A stretch of 49,007 nt of DNA. Source: Bacillaceae bacterium SAS-127 (lineage in GTDB: Bacteria; Bacillota; Bacilli; Bacillales; Domibacillaceae). The notes under the pieces were generated by a model. That model worked only from the letters and a program-made list of their open reading frames with translations, was not told the origin of the DNA and ran no database searches. The first letter of the stretch is position 1, and every line of letters starts with the position of its first letter. Made by a program: the position numbers and the translations under genes. Positions 1-8,402 of the stretch are shown piece after piece. The stretch covers positions 1 to 49,007 of the forward strand of contig NKXN01000037.1 of assembly GCA_002261155.1 (NCBI GenBank), written 5' to 3'.

Positions 1-233
1 TTACCGGCCAAAGCGGAGTCGGAAAAAGCGAAACGGCTTTGGAACTTGTGAAACGTGGTCATCGACTAGTGGCGGATGATTGTGTTGAAATTCGTCAAGA
101 GGATGAGGATGTGCTTGTCGGTAGTGCCCCTGAGCTTATTGAACATTTGGTTCACAATAGGCGGGTTTCTTCTATTTTGATTGCTCTTGTTTTACCGTGC
201 GGTAGAAAAACAGTTCATAGAGTACAGGAATAA
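1..233 (+). pseudogene. hprK: hprK internal fragment, broken near base 150
   Basis: Reading from base 3, about 49 codons match HPr kinase/phosphorylase, the bifunctional enzyme that phosphorylates HPr on Ser46 in carbon catabolite repression. The Walker A loop (GQSGVGKS) and the following VADD acidic motif are visible. The match runs through the segment ending PELIEHL at about base 149 and then stops. HprK should continue with its signature motif (LEIRGLG-like), but the frame instead reads unrelated residues to a stop at 231-233. These lie antisense to the 3' end of the RND gene. The left part of the gene is outside the window. As shown, the product lacks the signature motif and the C-terminal helix, so it should be inactive. 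It may be a rearrangement remnant, a partial duplication or an assembly join. Confidence 0.8.
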
Positions 234-3201
234 GAATTAGCGTTAACACAGTGGATGAAGTTAATCCTCCAATGACCGTGATCGCCAACCCTTTAGAGAT
301 TAACGTACCAGATGACGTTGTGAACGCTAACGGAATTAACGCTGTAACCGTCGCAAAAGCCGTCATTAAAATTGGACGCAACCTTGTCTTTCCGGCTTCC
401 ATTAACGCCTCACGAATATACATACCTTTCTTCTCTCTGTTTTGACCAATCCGGTCGACTAGCACAATCGCATTCGTTGTAACGATCCCGATCAGCATAA
501 GCAATCCGATCATCACACTTACAGATAACGGTTCATTAGCAATTGTCAGCCCTAATAAAGAACCAATTGGCACAAAAATTAAAGACGAAAGAACGATAAA
601 TGGAATACGTGCTTGACCAAAGGTAATCAACATCGTAATGTACACGAGTCCAACGGCAATCAACATCGCCAATCCTAATGCTTGGAACGTTTCAACGGTT
701 TCATCACTTCCGCCTCCCCCTTCAAAGCTCACCTCTTTTGGTAAATCTAGATCCTGTTTGACACCTGCAATCACTTGTTCAGATACCGTTCGGATATCAT
801 TACCTTCAATTTGAGCAGAAACTTGGGCAAATACTTTGCCATCGAGCTTTTGGATCGAATTAAATGCTTCTTCCTCTTTGATCTCTACTACGTCTGTAAT
901 CGGTAGGGGGCCTTTTGCAGTGAACAGTTGAATCTTTTTCATATCATCAATCGAATTAGCGTTTTCTGTGTAAGCAAGACGCACAGCTTTTTCTGTTCCA
1001 TCCAACTCTAGCTTTCCAACATCAACTGGCTCGGTTTGATCGGCAATCGCTCCGAGAATTTGAAAGCCAGATACTCCTGCTTTCGCCGCCTTCTCAGAAT
1101 CAACCTTCACGATCAGTTGCATCTGCTTTTCGCTAAAATTATTGGACACATATTTCAAATCGTCCTGTTTTTTCATATATTCTTCTACCATTTGAGCGGC
1201 TTTTTGTAATTGCGCTAAATTATTCGAGTACAAATTAATATTGACATTATTATTCGAAGGTGGCCCCCCTGTTTGTTGCTCTTGGACGCCGAGAACAGCT
1301 TTCGGCTCAGCCGTTAAAATAATCTCTTCCATTTCACGTTCGAGCATTTGAATATAAGCTGACACATCAACATTCTCTTTGAGTGAAATAAAGTAGTTCG
1401 CTTGGTTCGCTCGCTTCAGTCCTGATTGGAAATCTCTCGTCCCAATCCCAGTTGTCACATTTTCCACTTCTTTGGAGTCCGCTAAATATTTTTCAAGCTG
1501 TAAAGATAATTCATTTGTCTTCTCAAGCGGTGTAGAGGAAGGCAAGCGAAACGTTGCCGCTAATAGCTTTTGCTCTTCATTAGGAATAAACGTAAATCCT
1601 AGCCGTGAAGCAAAGGCGAAAGAACTAAATAATGTAGCTAAAGATAAGACAATCACGATCACTTTATGATCCAATGACCATTCAATCACACGTACATACC
1701 CTGCTTGCAGTCGTCCCTCTTTCTCTTCTTGCGGCACCTTCTTAAAGGAAAACCTAGCCAAAATTGGCACAATCGTAATAGATACAACTAAAGACGTCAA
1801 GAGGGCAATCACAATGGTCACCGCAAACGGAAGAAAGAACTCTCCAGTAATACCACCAACAAGACCGAGCGGCAAAAAGACAACAACGGTCGTAATCGTC
1901 GAGGAAGTGATCGCCTTTAAAATTTCTCTTGTTGACTGAATAATTAACTCATTTGTCATGCCTTCCCCTGATTTACGTATACGCCTAAATATATTTTCAA
2001 TCACTACGATACTATCATCAACTACTCGCCCAACAGCGACAGCCATTCCACCGAGCGTCATAATATTTAATGAAATGTCTAGCTGATACAAGAAGATCGA
2101 TGTAACGAGCAACGATAACGGAATCGAAATGATGGCGATTATCGTCGCGCGTACATTTCGTAAAAATAATAAGACTGCTAATGAAGCAAACAATGCACCT
2201 AATAGTCCTTCTTTTACTAACGTACTAACGGATTTTTCAATTCCTTCTGCCGAATCAAATCCGACGGCGTAAGCAAACTCTCCCTCATATTTATCCATAA
2301 TATTAATGACTTTCTTCGCGACCTCTACTGTATTCGCATCTTGCTTCTTCGTTACGGCCATTGATAGCGCGTCTTTTTCGTTATAGCGTGTAATTTCCGC
2401 GCGATCTTTCACCTCTTCAATCGTCGCGATTTCTTTTAGAGCAATAGGCTGACCGTTAGGAATAAACTCGGCTGGCGTAATAATAAAGTTCTCTAGCTGT
2501 TCTTTCGTATCCACCTTTTCTTGCACACGAACAGGCACTTGAATTTGATCGCCTTCGATCGTTCCAGCCGGAAACGATAAATTCCGCTCATTGATTTCGT
2601 CTTTAATTTGCGAAAGGGATAAACCGTATGCACGAGCTTTGTTTGGATCAACTGTGACTTGTAGCCATTCTTCCTTCAAGCCACCGACAGATACACTGTT
2701 CAATCCATTGATTTTATTTAACTCGGGTACGACTTCCTCATCAAGTAACGTTTGTAAGTCTGTTCCCTCTTTAGCGAATAGAGATAAATTAAAAATTGGA
2801 AAGCTTCCAAAAGAAAAGCGATTTATTTCTGTTTTCGTTTGCTCTGGCAAGCTCGTTTCTTGAATGAAATTATTCACTTGTTGCTCAATTTCATCCATAT
2901 CCGTATTGAAAGGGAATTCCATACTAATGACAGATAACGTTTCAAATGTGGAGCTTTGGACTTTTTTCACTCCTTCTAGCCCTTTAAACTGCTCTTCAAG
3001 CTTCGAAGTCACTTGCTCATTTAAATCTTGCGGAGAAGCACCTGGATAGATTACTTCCACACTTAATTGTGGAAACTCAATATTCGGTAACAGGTCCATC
3101 TTTAACTTAGTAAACGAATATAACCCTCCTAAAATGAACAAAAAGGAAATGATAAAAACAGCAAAGGCATTTTTCAAACTAAACCTCGTTAAAAAATTCA
3201 T
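172..3201 (-). CDS. RND-family multidrug efflux transporter (SwrC/AcrB-like)
   Basis: This is a 1009-residue inner-membrane proton-driven efflux pump of the HAE-RND type. It has the usual duplicated plan: TM1 at about residues 13-32, a large extracytoplasmic porter loop, a TM2-6 block around 325-480, TM7 near 515-535, a second loop and a TM8-12 block from about 845 to the end. TM4 carries the paired aspartates of the proton relay ([14 protein letters not shown]). In the second half, the lysine of the Gram-negative relay is replaced ([13 protein letters not shown]), as in the Firmicute SwrC branch. The start ATG follows a GAGGGGG site. No membrane-fusion adaptor or outer-membrane partner gene adjoins it, which is normal for Gram-positive RND pumps. 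The substrate is not predictable; SwrC exports surfactin. The stop codon lies about 20 bases from the hprK breakpoint. Confidence 0.9.
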   Translation of the reverse strand: MNFLTRFSLKNAFAVFIISFLFILGGLYSFTKLKMDLLPNIEFPQLSVEVIYPGASPQDLNEQVTSKLEEQFKGLEGVKKVQSSTFETLSVISMEFPFNTDMDEIEQQVNNFIQETSLPEQTKTEINRFSFGSFPIFNLSLFAKEGTDLQTLLDEEVVPELNKINGLNSVSVGGLKEEWLQVTVDPNKARAYGLSLSQIKDEINERNLSFPAGTIEGDQIQVPVRVQEKVDTKEQLENFIITPAEFIPNGQPIALKEIATIEEVKDRAEITRYNEKDALSMAVTKKQDANTVEVAKKVINIMDKYEGEFAYAVGFDSAEGIEKSVSTLVKEGLLGALFASLAVLLFLRNVRATIIAIISIPLSLLVTSIFLYQLDISLNIMTLGGMAVAVGRVVDDSIVVIENIFRRIRKSGEGMTNELIIQSTREILKAITSSTITTVVVFLPLGLVGGITGEFFLPFAVTIVIALLTSLVVSITIVPILARFSFKKVPQEEKEGRLQAGYVRVIEWSLDHKVIVIVLSLATLFSSFAFASRLGFTFIPNEEQKLLAATFRLPSSTPLEKTNELSLQLEKYLADSKEVENVTTGIGTRDFQSGLKRANQANYFISLKENVDVSAYIQMLEREMEEIILTAEPKAVLGVQEQQTGGPPSNNNVNINLYSNNLAQLQKAAQMVEEYMKKQDDLKYVSNNFSEKQMQLIVKVDSEKAAKAGVSGFQILGAIADQTEPVDVGKLELDGTEKAVRLAYTENANSIDDMKKIQLFTAKGPLPITDVVEIKEEEAFNSIQKLDGKVFAQVSAQIEGNDIRTVSEQVIAGVKQDLDLPKEVSFEGGGGSDETVETFQALGLAMLIAVGLVYITMLITFGQARIPFIVLSSLIFVPIGSLLGLTIANEPLSVSVMIGLLMLIGIVTTNAIVLVDRIGQNREKKGMYIREALMEAGKTRLRPILMTAFATVTALIPLAFTTSSGTLISKGLAITVIGGLTSSTVLTLILIPVLYELFFYRTVKQEQSK

Positions 3202-3283
3202 AAATCCCCCTCATTTCTATTAAAAGAATCATTTACGTTTATCATAATTTATTTTTATTCTGCCTGCATTTTTAAATGTTTTT

Positions 3284-3321
3284 CTAAAAAAAGATCCCTA
3301 CTATTCGTTTAGTAGAGATCT
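3284..3321 (-). terminator. Intrinsic terminator after ribU
   Basis: An inverted repeat pairs 3292-3303 with 3310-3321 (12 bp, one mismatch, 6-base loop). On the minus strand it is followed by a run of seven T. It lies just beyond the ribU stop and before the RND gene, so the RND pump probably has its own promoter. Confidence 0.85.
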
Positions 3322-3334
3322 CATCAATTTATTA

Positions 3335-3916
3335 TTAAGCATTTTGGGCAACGGTTTGTTTTTTCATCCACACTTGAATGCGAGAGTAAATTAATAAAAA
3401 GACAGCCGTCATCAATAGCCCTTTCACAAAATTAAACGGTAAAATAGCCGAAACGATCAGTTGTTTCGTTTCCGGTGCTGACATAGCTGGTGCATTTAAA
3501 AAGAGCGTATAAGCTGGTAAAATCACATAATAATTTAACACACTCATCATCACAGCCATCACCGTCGTTCCAGCAATAAGAGCCGCCACCATTCCTTTTT
3601 TCGATTCAAATTTCTTATACACATAATACACAGGAAGGATAAACGTGACGCCTGCCGTAAAATTAGCGAAATGACCAACAGGAACTCCTGTTGGACTACC
3701 TGCTACAAAGAAGTTCAACACATTCTTGATAAACTCCACCATAATCCCAGCAATTGGACCGAAGACAATAGCAGCAACTAGTGCAGGAATTTCGCTAAAG
3801 TCAACCATTAAAAACCCTGGAAATGGTGGAACTGGAAAGTTAAGTAGCATTAATAAATACGATAATGTACTTAATAAACCAACAGACGTTAACACTCGAA
3901 TATTTTTCTTTCTCAC
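3335..3916 (-). CDS. ribU: Riboflavin transporter RibU (ECF S component)
   Basis: This 193-residue, very hydrophobic protein has about six membrane helices. It matches the substrate-binding S component RibU (YpaA) of group II ECF transporters, which captures riboflavin and docks on the shared EcfA/EcfA'/EcfT module encoded elsewhere. The conserved region near residues 30-65 (PPFPGFLMVDFSEIPAL) and the GPIAGIMVEFIKN segment are typical of the family. The start is GTG, 8 bases after an AAGGAG site, and is preceded by a complete FMN riboswitch, which fixes the substrate class. In this genome the ribDEAH genes are not beside ribT (15931-16284), so import may matter or synthesis genes lie elsewhere. 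Length is normal. Confidence 0.95.
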   Translation of the reverse strand: MRKKNIRVLTSVGLLSTLSYLLMLLNFPVPPFPGFLMVDFSEIPALVAAIVFGPIAGIMVEFIKNVLNFFVAGSPTGVPVGHFANFTAGVTFILPVYYVYKKFESKKGMVAALIAGTTVMAVMMSVLNYYVILPAYTLFLNAPAMSAPETKQLIVSAILPFNFVKGLLMTAVFLLIYSRIQVWMKKQTVAQNA

Positions 3917-3921
3917 AAAAC

Positions 3922-4060
3922 TCTCTCCTTCTTCTCATCCATCCTACACAAGAAGAAAGGCTGCCAACTAAATACTCCCTCAAGCAAAAAGCTTAAGGGA
4001 GTTGGAAGTCATACTCAAATAGACGTTCAAAACTGCACTTTTTGAACGCTGGCAGACCTT
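3922..4060 (-). promoter_or_regulatory. Expression platform of the ribU FMN riboswitch (Shine-Dalgarno sequestor)
   Basis: Between the aptamer and the GTG start, on the minus strand, two hairpins are visible: 4024-4032 with 4040-4048, and 3974-3985 with 3991-4002. Bases 3951-3960 can pair with 3927-3935, which carry the ribU Shine-Dalgarno site (9 bp, one bulge). Bases 3957-3966 can instead pair with 4050-4060 directly after the aptamer (10 bp, one bulge). These two pairings share bases 3957-3960 and exclude each other, which fits translational control as reported for B. subtilis ypaA. The 3974-4002 hairpin lacks a proper T run, so I do not call it a terminator. The switch model is inferred. 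Confidence 0.65.
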
Positions 4061-4186
4061 CACCTTCTCCCATCCAGACTATACTGTCGGCTTTGGATTC
4101 TCACCAAATCTGCCTTTCGGCTCGCGGGCTCAGAAGCCATGCTTCTATACCGCCGGTCGGGAATTTCGCCCTGCCCCGAAGATGAA
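4060..4186 (-). ncRNA. FMN riboswitch (RFN element)
   Basis: The minus strand carries the whole conserved RFN aptamer. It has the CATCTTCGGGGCAGGG start, the ATTCCCGACCGGCGG segment, AGCCCGCGAGCC, a GATTTGGTGAGAATCC segment, and the closing CCGACAGTATAGTCTGGATG block ending GGGAGAAGGTG. The P1 arms pair with G-U allowances. It binds FMN and represses the riboflavin importer RibU immediately downstream. All family landmarks are present, so this is one of the most certain features here. Confidence 0.97.
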
Positions 4187-4207
4187 ATGATATTTATTTT
4201 AGACTTT

Positions 4208-4236
4208 ATTATACATAAAATTGACGATTGTGTGAA
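4208..4236 (-). promoter_or_regulatory. Sigma-A promoter of the riboswitch/ribU transcript
   Basis: On the minus strand TTCACA (4231-4236) and TATAAT (4208-4213) are separated by 17 bases, placing the start of transcription about 15 bases before the RFN aptamer. The promoter lies inside the last codons of the small membrane protein gene 4209-4397. Confidence 0.7.
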
Positions 4237-4397
4237 GCATTTAATTTGTATGTAACACCTTCTAAGCTTCTCCCGTCAGAAGCACTCGTTTTTTTCACCT
4301 CCTTCTCTTGATAAATCATCCCTCCACCGAAAATGAGTAGACTGATACATAAAGCGATAGCTAACACAACAAAAAATCTCCTTACATAATCCGTCAT
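4209..4397 (-). CDS. Small single-helix membrane protein, function unknown
   Basis: The product has 62 residues. I chose the ATG at 4395-4397 because a strong AAGGAGG site lies 9 bases before it; a longer frame upstream has no such site. Residues 7-27 form one transmembrane helix (FFVVLAIALCISLLIFGGGM). It is followed by a polar, probably extracytoplasmic tail with a lysine/serine-rich stretch. I do not recognise the family. It occupies the place where B. subtilis has sigX-rsiX downstream of resE, but shows no similarity to either. The resE terminator separates it from resE, and its 3' end contains the ribU promoter. No terminator follows it, so its transcript may run into the riboswitch. Confidence 0.7.
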   Translation of the reverse strand: MTDYVRRFFVVLAIALCISLLIFGGGMIYQEKEVKKTSASDGRSLEGVTYKLNASHNRQFYV

Positions 4398-4472
4398 ATT
4401 GATCTGCCTCCTTACGATTACTGTACCCTCTGCCTTTCTAGTTGTATGAGAGAAACCGCTTTCAATATGACT

Positions 4473-4506
4473 TAAAAAAGGGAAGCTACTAAACAATAGC
4501 TCCCCC
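4473..4506 (-). terminator. Intrinsic terminator after resE
   Basis: Bases 4480-4488 pair with 4497-4505 (9 bp with one mismatch, 8-base loop). On the minus strand the hairpin is followed by six T. It ends the resDE transcript. Confidence 0.8.
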
Positions 4507-4520
4507 AGGTTTTATATGAT

Positions 4521-6296
4521 TTATTTTTTTCGCGGCAAATAAAAGGTAAAGGTCGTTCCTTTCCCTAGTTGACTTTGCACTTTAATCCTTCCTTGATGCG
4601 CTTTGATCATATTTTTAGCAATGGACAGTCCAAGTCCTGTACCTGCTTGACCTCTTGTTCTTGCTTTGTCTCCTTTATAAAACCGCTCAAATACAAATGG
4701 CAAGTCTTCTTCGCTAATGCCAACACCAGAATCTTGAACATGAACTTCATAGCCATCCACTTTTCGTTCTAGCTTCACTTCCACAAAGCCGTTTTCTAGT
4801 GTATGACGAAGAGCATTATCAATTAAATTCGTCAGCACTTGCTCAATCCGATCTGAATCGATATCGAGATAGCTAGCTTCATCAGGAATCGTTAATTTCA
4901 ACTCTATTTGCTTTTCTTTTGCTAAGCCTTGAAATTTATTCGCCACTCGTTTAATAAACGATGACAACTCTATCTCTTCTAATTCTAAATTAATATGACC
5001 GGCTTCCATTCGGGCTAAATCCAATAATTCATTCACGAGACGCCCCATTCGTAACGATTCTTCATGAATAATTTTGGCGATCTCTCTTTTTTCCTCTTCT
5101 GTCCCTGCGATATCATCTACAATCGCTTCACTGTAGCCTTGTAGCATCGCAATTGGTGTTCTAAGTTCATGAGAGACGTTCGCAATGAAGTCTTTTCTGA
5201 GCTTGTCTAACCGCCGCTCTTCTGACATATCACGAACGACCGCCACCACACCACGAACGGACTTATCATTATAAAGCGGGCTAACGATGACGACATAAGA
5301 ACGATCTTTTAAGGACAGCTCACCAATTTGCTCGTTCTCTGTTTCAATCGCCTTTTTCAGCAGTTCAGCTACTAAAGTGGGCATCGTTTCATTATGATGA
5401 TCATTCCCCACTTCATAATACCAATTTTGTAAAAAACGTTCTGCTGGTGGGTTAGTAATTAAGATCGTCCCGTCTCGATTAAAGGTTATCACCCCATCAG
5501 CCATACTGCTTAAAATGCTAGCCAATTGCTCTTTTTCTTGATTCAATGCATGAATATTATAATTTAATTGTTTAGCCATTTGATTAAAGGATGTAGCGAG
5601 TGCTCCAATCTCATCTGTCGTTAAAATCGGCACTTTTGTATCGAATTTCCCTTTGGCCACTTCCGTTGCGGCTTCTCTCATTTTTCTTAAAGGAGCCGTA
5701 ATTCTTGTCGACAAGAAAAAGGCAAAAATAGTCGTTAACACGATTGCAGTTCCAGCCGCTAGCAAAATCAGCCTCGTTGTTTGTTGAGACGTTTCTTTAA
5801 TGACTTCAAGAGATTGGTAAATGATGACTGCTCCATTTTCATCAGCCTTCATATGTAATGGAACAGCAATCACAATCGAGTTTTCATGTCGATTCGAATT
5901 ACTCCCTCCTTGAATAGGTAGCTCTGTCTGTACTTTCTTATCCTTTGTAAACACTTGGGATAGCACAGGGTCATTGACCACTTTCGATTGTTCTAAAACT
6001 TTGCTCAAATCATCATTTGGTGAATAATGAAAACGCTCTTGATTCTCCGCAATAATCAAATGAACAGGCTCATCAACTAAATCCCAAGCTACCTGCATAC
6101 CGGTTTGTTTATCTTCATGATCAGAAAGTACCTTTGAAATCTTTGTTGCTGTATCAGACAATTCTCTTTCAACTTCCCTCGCATGATAATTCTCAAAGAA
6201 TTCTAATTGTAGAATCGTTAAGAAAAATAAAACAAACGATACGAGTAAAAGAATCGTCATCCACAGCTTCCCTACGACACTTCTCCAAAGCTTCAT
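4521..6296 (-). CDS. resE: Sensor histidine kinase ResE
   Basis: This 591-residue membrane kinase senses the respiratory/redox state and phosphorylates ResD. Visible parts in order: TM1 at 13-31; an extracytoplasmic sensor loop at about 32-173; TM2 at 174-196; HAMP at about 197-248; a PAS domain at about 255-350; the HisKA helix with phospho-acceptor His376 (NVSHELRTP); the ATPase N box (NLIDNALRH, 490-498); a DSGVGIS box; and GTGLGLSI. Length and plan match B. subtilis ResE. The start ATG overlaps the resD stop by 4 bases (ATGA), so the two are translationally coupled. A terminator follows. Confidence 0.95.
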   Translation of the reverse strand: MKLWRSVVGKLWMTILLLVSFVLFFLTILQLEFFENYHAREVERELSDTATKISKVLSDHEDKQTGMQVAWDLVDEPVHLIIAENQERFHYSPNDDLSKVLEQSKVVNDPVLSQVFTKDKKVQTELPIQGGSNSNRHENSIVIAVPLHMKADENGAVIIYQSLEVIKETSQQTTRLILLAAGTAIVLTTIFAFFLSTRITAPLRKMREAATEVAKGKFDTKVPILTTDEIGALATSFNQMAKQLNYNIHALNQEKEQLASILSSMADGVITFNRDGTILITNPPAERFLQNWYYEVGNDHHNETMPTLVAELLKKAIETENEQIGELSLKDRSYVVIVSPLYNDKSVRGVVAVVRDMSEERRLDKLRKDFIANVSHELRTPIAMLQGYSEAIVDDIAGTEEEKREIAKIIHEESLRMGRLVNELLDLARMEAGHINLELEEIELSSFIKRVANKFQGLAKEKQIELKLTIPDEASYLDIDSDRIEQVLTNLIDNALRHTLENGFVEVKLERKVDGYEVHVQDSGVGISEEDLPFVFERFYKGDKARTRGQAGTGLGLSIAKNMIKAHQGRIKVQSQLGKGTTFTFYLPRKK

Positions 6297-7009
6297 TCAT
6301 TCACAACCTCAAATTTGTAGCCAACTCCCCAAACAGTGACAATCATTTTGGCCGCTTTCTCAGATACTTTATTTAACTTTTCACGAAGGCGCTTCACATG
6401 TGTATCGACCGTCCGTAAATCTCCGAAAAACTCATAATGCCACACTTCTTTTAATAAATGCTCACGATCAAATACTTTATCTGGCGCTTTCGCTAAAAAG
6501 TATAGCAATTCATATTCCTTCGGTGTTAAATTGACCTCTTCTCCATCCGCTGTCACCCGATGAGCATCATTATCGATGGTTAAATGAGGGTATACAATTA
6601 AGTCTTTAGATTTCGTATCCGTTTGTAAATAGGACGTTGGAGAAGAACGTCTTAATAATGCTTTTACGCGCAGAACGACTTCTCTTGGGCTAAACGGCTT
6701 CACAATATAATCATCTGTTCCGACTTCAAAGCCTTGGACGCGATTCGCCTCCTCACCTTTCGCTGTTAACATAATAACAGGCGTCGCTTTCTTTTCTCTC
6801 AACTCTCTGCACACTTCAATGCCATCTTTCCCCGGCATCATTAAGTCTAGTAAAACGCAATCATATTCTTCATTCAAAGCCATCTCAAGAGCCATTTCTC
6901 CATCTTCAGCTTCATCAATCACATAGTTTTCTCTTTCTAAATACATTCGCAACAAACGGCGAATTCTTTCCTCGTCATCTACGACTAAAATCTTTAGTTC
7001 ATTTTCCAA
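6293..7009 (-). CDS. resD: Response regulator ResD (OmpR family)
   Basis: A 238-residue two-domain regulator. The receiver domain (1-120) has the acidic pair Asp11/Asp12, phospho-acceptor Asp55 (CVLLDLMMPG) and a conserved lysine (IVKPFSPRE). A winged-helix DNA-binding domain follows (about 135-235, ending VWGVGYKFE). In Bacillus, ResD activates resA, ctaA, fnr and nitrite/nitrate respiration genes under oxygen limitation. The start is TTG, 8 bases after a strong GGAGG site, with no better ATG nearby. It has its own candidate promoter and is separated from resC by a terminator, so it can be expressed apart from resABC. Confidence 0.96.
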   Translation of the reverse strand: MENELKILVVDDEERIRRLLRMYLERENYVIDEAEDGEMALEMALNEEYDCVLLDLMMPGKDGIEVCRELREKKATPVIMLTAKGEEANRVQGFEVGTDDYIVKPFSPREVVLRVKALLRRSSPTSYLQTDTKSKDLIVYPHLTIDNDAHRVTADGEEVNLTPKEYELLYFLAKAPDKVFDREHLLKEVWHYEFFGDLRTVDTHVKRLREKLNKVSEKAAKMIVTVWGVGYKFEVVNE

Positions 7010-7062
7010 CGTAATAGCCTCCTAATCATCCAGTAAATCATGCTTTTTTATTGATTACTTTC

Positions 7063-7091
7063 ATTATTAACTAATCCTTGTTTTTTTTCAA
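7063..7091 (-). promoter_or_regulatory. Candidate sigma-A promoter for resDE
   Basis: TTGAAA (7086-7091) and AATAAT (7063-7068) on the minus strand are 17 bases apart. They lie between the resC terminator and the resD start, about 54 bases from the TTG codon. Confidence 0.55.
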
Positions 7092-7159
7092 TTTATCTCG
7101 CATTAACGGGCTGGAAACCCCCCCACTGATTAAAGTTTCACTTTACAACCATCTATACA

Positions 7160-7187
7160 GAAAAAGCCTCCGCACAGAAGCGGAGGT
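7160..7187 (-). terminator. Terminator between resC and resD
   Basis: CCTCCGC (7167-7173) pairs with GCGGAGG (7180-7186) around a 6-base loop, followed on the minus strand by CTTTTT. It lies 8 bases after the resC stop and splits the res locus into resABC and resDE, at least in part. Confidence 0.75.
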
Positions 7188-7194
7188 TTCCTAT

Positions 7195-8388
7195 TTACGG
7201 TGTTGCGTACGAATGAAGCCCCGCTATTACTAAGTTCACCGCTACTAAGTTGAACATAATAATGACAAAACCAATCACAGCAAGCCAAGCGGACTTTTCT
7301 CCATGCCAACCTTTCGATAACCGAAGATGTAAAAAGGCTGCATAAAACAACCACGTAATCAGTGCCCATACCTCTTTCGGGTCCCATCCCCAAAATCTAG
7401 ACCAAGCAATTTGTGCCCAGATCATCGCAAAGATCAATCCTCCGAGAGTAAAAACTGGAAAACCGATTAAGACCGAACGATAACTTACTTCATCCATTAA
7501 ATCTGAATCTACATTTTTCACTAAAGGCTGTACAAGAGCACCAATTCGTTTGCGAGTCACAAGGCGAATAACTAAATAAAGTAGAAGTCCAGCTACTAGT
7601 GACCAAACAAGAGTGTTTAACTTTTTCGCATTAATAAAACCAGGCACTTCTACGATTGGGTCAAACTTGCCTTCCGTTACTAACTGGCCTTCGTTTGGAC
7701 CGATGATCGCCGGCATGAGAAACGTTTCCTGTGCCGGATTTCCATCTTTATTAATATAGTCAAATTTCGCTTCATATCCAGCAAGATTAAACGACGTTGT
7801 AACAATGACGAAGCCAATCGTTGCGACAAGGCTGAACATCACGACCTCTAACCAAATCGTTTGCTTGCTTCTTTTCGATTGATCAATATTTTTCACTAAA
7901 TAAATTAATCCTGCAACAAAGCTAATCGCCAAAATTCCTTCCGCAGCGGCGACCGTTGTTACGTGAATACTTAACCAGTGACTTTGAAGCGCCGGAATCA
8001 ATGGGCTAATCTCTCTCGGAAACATGCTCGCATACGCAATAATAATCGTCGCCACCGGCAAAGCGAACAAGCCTAGAACAGGTAGACGGTACATTAAATA
8101 AATGATAATAAATGCTCCAACTAACATCATCGCGAAGAAGGTCACAAATTCAAACAGGTTGCTGACAGGGGCATGACCTGAAGCGATCCAACGCGTAATA
8201 AAGTAACCTAACTGAGCAATGAAGCCGATGACTGTGACCGCAAACCCTAACTTACCCCAGCGATTTTCTTCTTGCTTTTGATGATCTTTCTTCTGGCGAA
8301 CAGCTCCTCCGAATAAAAATGTCGCCAATAAGTATAATATAAATGAAGCATAAAGAAGATTCCCGCTCCATTGGACTAAGTCAGACAT
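7195..8388 (-). CDS. resC: Cytochrome c biogenesis protein ResC (CcsA)
   Basis: This is a 397-residue polytopic membrane protein of the heme-handling CcmC/CcsA superfamily, part of the System II cytochrome c synthetase with ResB. The tryptophan-rich heme-binding motif ([18 protein letters not shown]) is intact in the C-terminal half and is flanked by conserved histidines. An ATG six bases further upstream (8392-8394) lies only one base from the GGGGG site. I therefore prefer the ATG at 8386-8388, which leaves a 7-base spacing. It starts 14 bases after the resB stop and is followed by a terminator. Confidence 0.93.
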   Translation of the reverse strand: MSDLVQWSGNLLYASFILYLLATFLFGGAVRQKKDHQKQEENRWGKLGFAVTVIGFIAQLGYFITRWIASGHAPVSNLFEFVTFFAMMLVGAFIIIYLMYRLPVLGLFALPVATIIIAYASMFPREISPLIPALQSHWLSIHVTTVAAAEGILAISFVAGLIYLVKNIDQSKRSKQTIWLEVVMFSLVATIGFVIVTTSFNLAGYEAKFDYINKDGNPAQETFLMPAIIGPNEGQLVTEGKFDPIVEVPGFINAKKLNTLVWSLVAGLLLYLVIRLVTRKRIGALVQPLVKNVDSDLMDEVSYRSVLIGFPVFTLGGLIFAMIWAQIAWSRFWGWDPKEVWALITWLFYAAFLHLRLSKGWHGEKSAWLAVIGFVIIMFNLVAVNLVIAGLHSYATP

Positions 8389-8402
8389 CTTCATTCCCCC
8401 TA

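Noticed and set aside
3974-4002. Hairpin in the ribU leader as a transcription terminator
   Set aside because: It lacks a T run on the minus strand, and the better-supported model is Shine-Dalgarno sequestration.
7130-7393. 87-residue minus-strand frame over the resC 3' end
   Set aside because: It overlaps resC in another frame and contains the terminator; no ribosome binding site.
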